A stretch of 64,000 bases of DNA from Yersinia similis. Its GTDB lineage: Bacteria; Pseudomonadota; Gammaproteobacteria; Enterobacterales; Enterobacteriaceae. The translations under genes were made by a program, and so were the position numbers. Numbering within the stretch: position 1 is the first letter of the stretch; every line of letters starts with the position of its first letter. Of the stretch, positions 58,688-64,000 are shown piece by piece. Location of the stretch: contig NZ_CGBP01000003.1 of NCBI RefSeq assembly GCF_001053095.1, forward strand, positions 206,605 to 270,604, written 5' to 3'. The notes under the pieces are model-generated. The model saw nothing but the letters and a program-made list of their open reading frames with translations. It was not told where the DNA came from and searched no databases.

Positions 58688-59443
58688 ATGAATCTTATCA
58701 GCATTCCGGCATTTCAAGACAATTACATTTGGCTATTGGCTAACCCACAAAAACACTGTGTTATCGTTGATCCTGGTGAGTCAGCGCCAGTGCTAGCCAC
58801 GCTGGCCCAAGGCCAGTATGTTCCACAAGCTATATTATTGACCCACCACCATAACGATCACGTGGGAGGGGTTGCTGATTTACGCCACCATTTCCCTGAT
58901 ATTCCCGTCTATGGGCCACAAGAAACCGCGAAAAAAGGGGCCACTGTCATTGTTAATGATGGCGACAACTTCACCATTGACGGCCAGGATTACACCATTA
59001 TCGCCGTCCCCGGCCATACTCTAGGTCATATTGCATACTACAGTTCTCCTTATCTTTTCTGCGGAGATACCCTATTTTCTGCTGGCTGTGGGCGATTATT
59101 TGAGGGCACACCAGAGCAAATGTACGCTTCAATTCAACGACTCGCGCAGTTACCAGACGAAACCTTAATATGCTGCGCGCATGAATATACTCTCTCAAAT
59201 CTTAAGTTTGCCCACGCAATTTTGCCTGCAGATCAAGACATTGCTACATATCAACAACAAATTGAGCAATTACGGTCAAAAAACCTACCTAGCCTACCAG
59301 TAAAATTGCAATTTGAGCGCAAAATTAATGTTTTTTTACGTTGTGACGACATTGATTTACAAAGAAAAATAGGCATAACTTCGCCTCCAGACTCACTTAT
59401 CTCTGTTTTCTCCGAATTACGCTCCCGAAAAGACGGCTTCTGA
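58688..59443 (+). CDS. gloB: hydroxyacylglutathione hydrolase (glyoxalase II)
   Basis: 251 residues from ATG 58688 (AGAGGTA upstream), the E. coli length; the frame extends 27 codons upstream. Metallo-beta-lactamase fold with THHHNDH at 52-58, [12 protein letters not shown] and [32 protein letters not shown]. Hydrolyses S-lactoylglutathione in methylglyoxal detoxification. Followed 71 bp later by mltD. Confidence 0.97.
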   Translation: MNLISIPAFQDNYIWLLANPQKHCVIVDPGESAPVLATLAQGQYVPQAILLTHHHNDHVGGVADLRHHFPDIPVYGPQETAKKGATVIVNDGDNFTIDGQDYTIIAVPGHTLGHIAYYSSPYLFCGDTLFSAGCGRLFEGTPEQMYASIQRLAQLPDETLICCAHEYTLSNLKFAHAILPADQDIATYQQQIEQLRSKNLPSLPVKLQFERKINVFLRCDDIDLQRKIGITSPPDSLISVFSELRSRKDGF

Positions 59444-59514
59444 GCTTTTAGTTGTGTTTTTTATCGAAGCAAAGTATGATTGCTCGTCTTTTAAGCAACC
59501 ACATTGACACACAC

Positions 59515-60894
59515 ATGAAGACCAAAGCGATACTTCTCGCCTCAGTCTTGCTTGTTGGGTGCCAGGCGTCCAAGCAGGACGCGCAGGTTCCCGAACAGCA
59601 CGCACAGAGTTTGTCTTCGGCAGGTGAAGCAGGAGAGTACACAAATAGCACCCGAGAGGGTTCAGCGCGCTGGCTGGAAAGTGAAAGCAGCTACGCGCAG
59701 CAAGATTTGTGGAACTTCATCAAAGACGAGCTGAAGATGAAGGTTCCGGAGAATTCCCGGATCCGTGAGCAAAAACAAAAATACTTAAAAAATAAGAGCT
59801 ATCTCCACGATGTAACATTACGGGCAGAGCCGTACATGTACCTGATAGTCGAGCAGATTAAGAAACGTAAGATGCCGATGGAATTGGTACTGCTACCCAT
59901 AGTGGAGAGCGCTTTTGACCCACACGCGACATCATCCGCCAATGCCGCAGGGCTATGGCAGATTGTGCCAAGTACGGGGCGAAATTATGGCTTGAAGCAA
60001 AATCAATGGTATGACGGTCGCAGAGATGTTGTTGCCTCTACCAAAGCAGCGCTTGATATATTGGAACGCCTGAACAAAATGTTTAACGGTGACTGGTTAT
60101 TGACAGTTGCAGCTTATAACAGCGGTGAAGGCCGAGTTATGCAAGCGGTGAAAGCCAATAAGGCAAAGGGAAAACCGACCAATTTTTGGGCATTGTCGCT
60201 TCCACGTGAAACGTCAATTTATGTTCCCAAAATGCTAGCCTTGGGTGATTTACTTAAGAACAGCAAAAAGTACGGTATAACCTTGCCTGAGACTGACAAA
60301 GACCGTGCACTAGCTCGCGTTGATGTCGATCAGCAAATAGAGCTAACTCAGGCAGCTGAGATGGCGGGGATGTCACTGACAAAGCTGAAATCCTTTAATT
60401 CTGGCTACAAACGCAATGTAACGGCACCAGACGGACATGGTCCTCGTTATATTATGTTACCGAAAGCCCATGCTGAGCAGTTGAAAGATTCATTGGCTGA
60501 TACTGATATTACTGCCGTTCAACCCACAAAATTGGCAACGAACAGTACAAAATCAGCATCAAGTTCGCAGTATAAAGTTCGCCCAGGCGATACCTTATCT
60601 ACGATTGCCAAGCGGTTGAATATCAAGACCAGCGATTTGCAGAGTTGGAACAACTTACGTGCCAAGAGCACCTTAAAAGTTGGGCAAACCCTGCAACTGG
60701 CAAGCAATACAGCCAGCAAAAGCATCACCTATCAAGTTCGTAAAGGTGATTCCTTTGCCAGTATTGCCAAGCGTCACGGTGTAAACACCGACGATGTGAT
60801 GCGATGGAATTCGGTAATCAGCAAAGCTAACAATTTACAACCTGGCTTGAAATTGACGTTGTTTGTTAACGACAAATCAACCCCGGAGACGTAG
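59515..60894 (+). CDS. mltD: membrane-bound lytic murein transglycosylase D
   Basis: Outer-membrane lipoprotein that cleaves peptidoglycan glycan strands. 459 residues from ATG 59515; the frame extends 21 codons upstream without signal character. Lipobox LLVGC with Cys16. SLT domain with catalytic Glu131 (VESAFDPHATSSANAAGLWQ) and AAYNSGEGRVMQAVK, then two LysM domains at about 345-390 (YKVRPGDTLSTIAKRLNIKT) and 400-450 (YQVRKGDSFASIAKRHGVNT). Intact, terminator just after it. Confidence 0.97.
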   Translation: MKTKAILLASVLLVGCQASKQDAQVPEQHAQSLSSAGEAGEYTNSTREGSARWLESESSYAQQDLWNFIKDELKMKVPENSRIREQKQKYLKNKSYLHDVTLRAEPYMYLIVEQIKKRKMPMELVLLPIVESAFDPHATSSANAAGLWQIVPSTGRNYGLKQNQWYDGRRDVVASTKAALDILERLNKMFNGDWLLTVAAYNSGEGRVMQAVKANKAKGKPTNFWALSLPRETSIYVPKMLALGDLLKNSKKYGITLPETDKDRALARVDVDQQIELTQAAEMAGMSLTKLKSFNSGYKRNVTAPDGHGPRYIMLPKAHAEQLKDSLADTDITAVQPTKLATNSTKSASSSQYKVRPGDTLSTIAKRLNIKTSDLQSWNNLRAKSTLKVGQTLQLASNTASKSITYQVRKGDSFASIAKRHGVNTDDVMRWNSVISKANNLQPGLKLTLFVNDKSTPET

Positions 60895-60910
60895 AGCCAG
60901 AATAACTGTA

Positions 60911-60937
60911 AAAAGCACCTTTCGAGGTGCTTTTTTT
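60911..60937 (+). terminator. terminator of mltD
   Basis: Stem AAAGCACCT/AGGTGCTTT with TTCG tetraloop followed by seven T. It overlaps the end of the convergent yafD gene by two bases. Confidence 0.92.
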
Positions 60938-61718
60938 ATGGTTGGAATTCGACAATTAGTGGGTTGTGATCGGAGGCTCTGGTCACTAAAACCGAAGCAT
61001 CAACAACGGTAAGGCCACGATAAAAAATAAAGTCCAGAGGCCGGCCGAACGCACGACTGCGGTGATCGACGCGAAATTCAACCTCTTGTAAACCGGCCTC
61101 TTGTGCAAAGTGCTGCAAGGCATTAATACGTTGGCGGCTCCAGGCATTGAAATCACCCGCCAGAATAACTGGGCCACGATGTGAAGCAATTTGCTCACCA
61201 ATCGGATCGAGCTGCTTACTGTAAACATCGACACCAAGACTGAAGTTTACTGCATGAATATTCACCACCATTAACAAGCGACCATCATGAATAGGATAAA
61301 CAGTAACTAAAGCCGATTTAGACAAGCGCAGTAGCGGCTCACGCTCACGCAAAGGGCAACAGTATACTGGATGAGCCGCAGCCAGCGTCATCACACCAGA
61401 AGGGTGCTGAGGCAATGAAAAAGCAGGTACCTGATCAGCGGCCTGATAGCTAGCTGTCGCAAACCTCACCAACTCAGGTGTAGTTTGTGCTTCTTGCAGT
61501 AACATCAGTTGAGTATCACGCCCGAGTTCCTTAAGTACAGGCAGCCATCCAGCCCGCTGCTGCTTAAAGATATTCCACACTACCACTCGCAAAAATTCAG
61601 ATGTAGGTAATGGTGCGCCTAACGGCAAGCCTTGATCGAGTTGCTTAGCAGCGCCAGGGAAGATCCGTTCAACCGGTTGTCCTGCAACATACCGCATTGC
61701 ATATGTTCTTTTCGGCAC
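60936..61718 (-). CDS. yafD: YafD, endonuclease/exonuclease/phosphatase family protein
   Basis: 260 residues from a GTG start at 61716-61718 (AGGCG upstream). N-terminal [20 protein letters not shown] corresponds to E. coli YafD. EEP-fold signatures: [40 protein letters not shown] (catalytic Glu), [17 protein letters not shown] (Asp/Asn) and [13 protein letters not shown] (terminal Asp-His). Metal-dependent phosphoesterase fold; physiological substrate not established. Convergent with mltD. Confidence 0.94.
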   Translation of the reverse strand: MPKRTYAMRYVAGQPVERIFPGAAKQLDQGLPLGAPLPTSEFLRVVVWNIFKQQRAGWLPVLKELGRDTQLMLLQEAQTTPELVRFATASYQAADQVPAFSLPQHPSGVMTLAAAHPVYCCPLREREPLLRLSKSALVTVYPIHDGRLLMVVNIHAVNFSLGVDVYSKQLDPIGEQIASHRGPVILAGDFNAWSRQRINALQHFAQEAGLQEVEFRVDHRSRAFGRPLDFIFYRGLTVVDASVLVTRASDHNPLIVEFQP

Positions 61719-61734
61719 GCTTATCGCCTATTCC

Positions 61735-62565
61735 TTATCTAAAATCACACTGGCTCAATAGTTAATAGCAGCCGGGATTCTATTGATTATACTCCCAGAT
61801 ATCCCGGCCAGTAATATCTTTTCCACAAGGGATTACCTAGATATAGGGATACTCAACAGTATATTCAATCTATCGCACGAATAAGCTGATGTATTAACAA
61901 AAAAGCCCACAATTCAAGTCATAGGCTGAAAATCAATATCTATCCTGTATTGCGGTGAAAATAATTTAGTGTACTCAGTGATAACCGTTCTCCCTGTTCA
62001 AGGCCATTCTTTCGTACCACTTTATTCATATGACTCGTGCCCGAGTTCCACCACTGCCCTCGTTGGTTTCTCGCTGATATACCGGTCATTTTCTGTAGAA
62101 GACCTCTTCTAATAAGCATCGTTGCTCCTGCCGCCACAGCAGGCAGCTCAATTTCCTTCATATCCACTGATCCAACTATTCCAGTTCTCCTTCTACCTCG
62201 GTTAAACGGAAGTAACTTATCCATCCTCTCAGCAGTGGTGCTAGCCTCGCAGTTACCTTGCCCGGCGCTTTCGGCTGTGACCCGTTGTCAGGCTGTAACC
62301 CGGAAAATTACAGCGCCATGGCCTCGCTACCATATTTTTTAACGATCGCGTTGTCTGCCCCTATCGGGCCTTTATTCTCTACTACTCGCTGATAAGCCAG
62401 CATCAGATTACTGCGTGTTACTACTGCCTGTTATCACCGTGCAGGTGACAACTCCACATCCATTTTCCCACTTTTCGGCGTATCTGTTTGAGACCCCGTC
62501 AAGGTGTACCAAAATGAAAAACCACCTTACATGTAAGGTGGCTCATTCAGTGGCTTAGGCTGTGA
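61735..62565. other. unexplained stretch between yafD and dkgB
   Basis: About 830 bp without a gene I can support. In E. coli yafC lies here; no LysR-type coding sequence is visible. From about 61970 to 62510 the DNA is visibly less AT-rich than the flanks. Overlapping frames on both strands (minus 61940-62224, plus 62037-62342) look partly protein-like but share no recognisable family. A terminator for dkgB lies at 62522-62545. Confidence 0.5.
62517..62545 (-). terminator. terminator of dkgB
   Basis: Perfect 20-bp palindrome CCACCTTACATGTAAGGTGG (62522-62541) followed on the minus strand by TTTTTCATTTT. Confidence 0.88.
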
Positions 62566-63369
62566 TTAATCCCATTTTGGGGCTAAACCATCAGGGCTGA
62601 CCAACCTCTCATTGCGATCCAACGTGGCGATCAAAGCCATATCAGTTGCATTCAGGCATAATTCCTGTGCTAGTAAGTTGCTGGCCAAGTTAGCAGCTTT
62701 AGTCGATGACGGAATAACGCTATAACCCAGTTGCATCGCCCAACTCAAAATAACTTGTGCGGGGGTCGCACCATGTTGCTCAGCAATCGTTTTAATCACG
62801 GGTTCTTCAAGTGCCTTGCCATAAGCCAATGTCATATAGGAGGTCACTCCGATGCCATTTTCTTTCGCAAAATCAACAACATTACGGTTTTGTAATAATG
62901 GAGAAAGCTCGATTTGGTTAGTTGCAATCTCTTTTGCACCAACGGCCACAATCGCCTGCTTCATTAAATCAATAGTAAAGTTAGAAATACCAATTTGACG
63001 AGTTAAACCTAGTTTTTTTGCTTTTAATAACTCGGACATAAATTCAGCAACAGACACTTCATCATTAGGTGATGGCCAATGAATCAGCGTTAAGTCTACA
63101 TAGTCAGTTTTCAGTTTCTGTATGCTTTCTTGCAAGCTGGAAATTAATTTATCTTTTGATAAATTAGCAACCCAGATCTTAGTAGTAATAAATAGCTCAT
63201 CACGATTAATACCACTCTCTTGAATTGCCTGACCAACAGCCGCTTCATTTTCATATATTTGTGCTGTATCAATTGCCCGATAGCCCAACCTCAGGGCTTG
63301 GCTCACTGAATCAATAACAATTTGATCTTGAAGGCGAAAAGTTCCTAATCCGAATGCAGGTATACCCAT
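62566..63369 (-). CDS. dkgB: 2,5-diketo-D-gluconate reductase B (aldo/keto reductase)
   Basis: 267-residue NADPH-dependent aldo/keto reductase, TIM barrel. Signatures: [40 protein letters not shown] (Asp-Tyr of the catalytic tetrad), [14 protein letters not shown] (Lys), [10 protein letters not shown] (His), and [12 protein letters not shown]. coli DkgB is the same length. It sits between yafD and the rrn-linked tRNA-Asp, as in E. coli. Start ATG with no strong ribosome site. Confidence 0.95.
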   Translation of the reverse strand: MGIPAFGLGTFRLQDQIVIDSVSQALRLGYRAIDTAQIYENEAAVGQAIQESGINRDELFITTKIWVANLSKDKLISSLQESIQKLKTDYVDLTLIHWPSPNDEVSVAEFMSELLKAKKLGLTRQIGISNFTIDLMKQAIVAVGAKEIATNQIELSPLLQNRNVVDFAKENGIGVTSYMTLAYGKALEEPVIKTIAEQHGATPAQVILSWAMQLGYSVIPSSTKAANLASNLLAQELCLNATDMALIATLDRNERLVSPDGLAPKWD

Positions 63370-63699
63370 AATAGTTTCTCATTTTTTGCTAACAATCATT
63401 TTATCTTGCGAGTCATAACGAATATTTATCGGCAGTGGAATGTTCTAAATAACTACCAGATAAAAACTGAATACATTATGGCAAGATTTTTATCGACAAA
63501 AAATGGCCTATTAAACATAATACTTTTGATAAAATATCAACAATATCGGTGAAATTTTGGCTTCAAATGAGCGAGAATAAGCCGACATCATGACACTGGT
63601 GGCTAAAGTGGGTGAAGAGAAAATAGATAACTAAATAAATGGATGAAAAAAATAGGTAATGGAAGATGGAACTTACATTGTTGCTATTTTAGCAATGCA

Positions 63700-63730
63700 A
63701 AAAGCCCTGAATCTTAGATTCAGGGCTTTG
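63700..63730 (-). terminator. terminator of the rRNA operon
   Basis: Perfect stem AAAGCCCTGAATCT/AGATTCAGGGCTTT, with TTTTTG on the minus strand; directly downstream of the tRNA-Asp that ends the rrn operon. Confidence 0.92.
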
Positions 63731-63737
63731 CAATAAG

Positions 63738-63814
63738 TGGCGGAACGGACGGGGCTCGAACCCGCGACCCCCTGCGTGACAGGCAGGTATTCTAACCAAC
63801 TGAACTACCGCTCC
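63738..63814 (-). tRNA. aspU: tRNA-Asp(GTC), rrn-linked copy
   Basis: 77 bases including encoded CCA: acceptor stem GGAGCGG/CCGTTCC (one G-U pair), anticodon stem CCTGC/GCAGG with loop CTGTCAC (GTC). Lies distal to 5S rRNA on the same strand, matching the E. coli rrnH-aspU arrangement; its sequence is closer to the E. coli tRNA-Asp than the copy at 56382. Confidence 0.98.
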
Positions 63815-63937
63815 ACCGATTCTTTTACGTGTATCTTCCTGATACTTAACCCCATAAGGGCCAGCGCTCCGCGCTGTGCAAAACCACTTTTAGCGATTTT
63901 GACAGTTACCAGATGTCACTCTGATAACTCGTGTTTG

Positions 63938-64000
63938 ATGCCTGGCAGTGTCCTACTCTCGCATGGGGAGACCCCACACTACCATCGGCGCTACGGCGTT
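63938..64000 (-). rRNA. rrf: 5S ribosomal RNA, 3' half, cut by window edge
   Basis: The minus strand reads AACGCCGTAGCGCCGATGGT to CTGCCAGGCAT, the 3' half of enterobacterial 5S rRNA (about 63 of 120 bases); the 3' end at 63938 is set from the terminal stem CTGCCAGGCA. The rest of the rrn operon lies beyond the right edge. Confidence 0.97.

Noticed and set aside
61940..62342. 94-codon minus and 101-codon plus frames
   Set aside because: They overlap each other on opposite strands and match no family; kept as an unexplained region and not called as genes.

Overview
The window is enterobacterial chromosome and fits the genus Yersinia best. It carries ERIC elements, the complete urease locus ureABCEFGD-yut-nixA next to a five-gene nickel ABC transporter (ynt), and a gene order that matches Escherichia coli in blocks (phrB-ybgA-ybfA-kdp; seqA-pgm; aspV-dnaQ-rnhA-yafS-gloB-mltD-yafD-dkgB-tRNA-Asp-5S rRNA). 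ureD is intact and has six G in the tract that carries seven in urease-negative Y. pestis, so Y. pseudotuberculosis or a close urease-positive relative is more likely than Y. pestis.

Layout. 1-1.9 kb: phrB (cut by the left edge), ybgA, ybfA. 2.1-10.9 kb: kdpFABCDE, the high-affinity K+ ATPase with its sensor kinase and response regulator; a KdpE-type operator lies upstream, and tandem ERIC elements separate kdpD from a kdpE that has no standard start codon. 11-13 kb: an EamA transporter followed by remains of polymorphic-toxin tips with their immunity genes, some still coupled by ATGA overlaps. 13-15.4 kb: seqA-pgm. 15.5-20.4 kb: small exported and membrane proteins, then chbBCA-chbR-chbG for chitobiose uptake, without the chbF glycosidase. 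21.3-23.3 kb: an AT-rich island with an orphan type VI Hcp, a convergent two-gene unit of unknown function and a decayed IS630-family element. 23.7-26.7 kb: paired crcB fluoride channel genes, a Kch-type K+ channel, an ERIC-like element and hdeB.

26.9-41.5 kb: nickel permease, urea channel, urease accessory and structural genes, then yntEDCBA. Urea entry, nickel entry by two routes, metallocentre assembly and the enzyme are therefore encoded together; with hdeB and asr nearby the segment reads as an acid-survival neighbourhood. 42-45 kb: a cold-shock protein, three small conserved genes and asr. 45.3-49.4 kb: nrdHIEF, the class Ib ribonucleotide reductase operon, behind two NrdR-like boxes 31 bp apart. 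50-53.4 kb: proVWX glycine betaine/proline uptake. 53.5-56.3 kb: a PuuE-type ureide amidohydrolase divergent from an NCS1 transporter. 56.4-64 kb: the E. coli-like aspV to rrn segment, ending inside a 5S rRNA gene.

Most coding sequence is ordinary core genome. The accessory or unexplained parts are the toxin/immunity remains (11.5-12.9 kb), the Hcp island (21.3-22.7 kb), the IS remnant (22.9-23.3 kb), the palindromic element inside the urease locus (29.2-29.4 kb) and an unexplained stretch at 61.9-62.5 kb.
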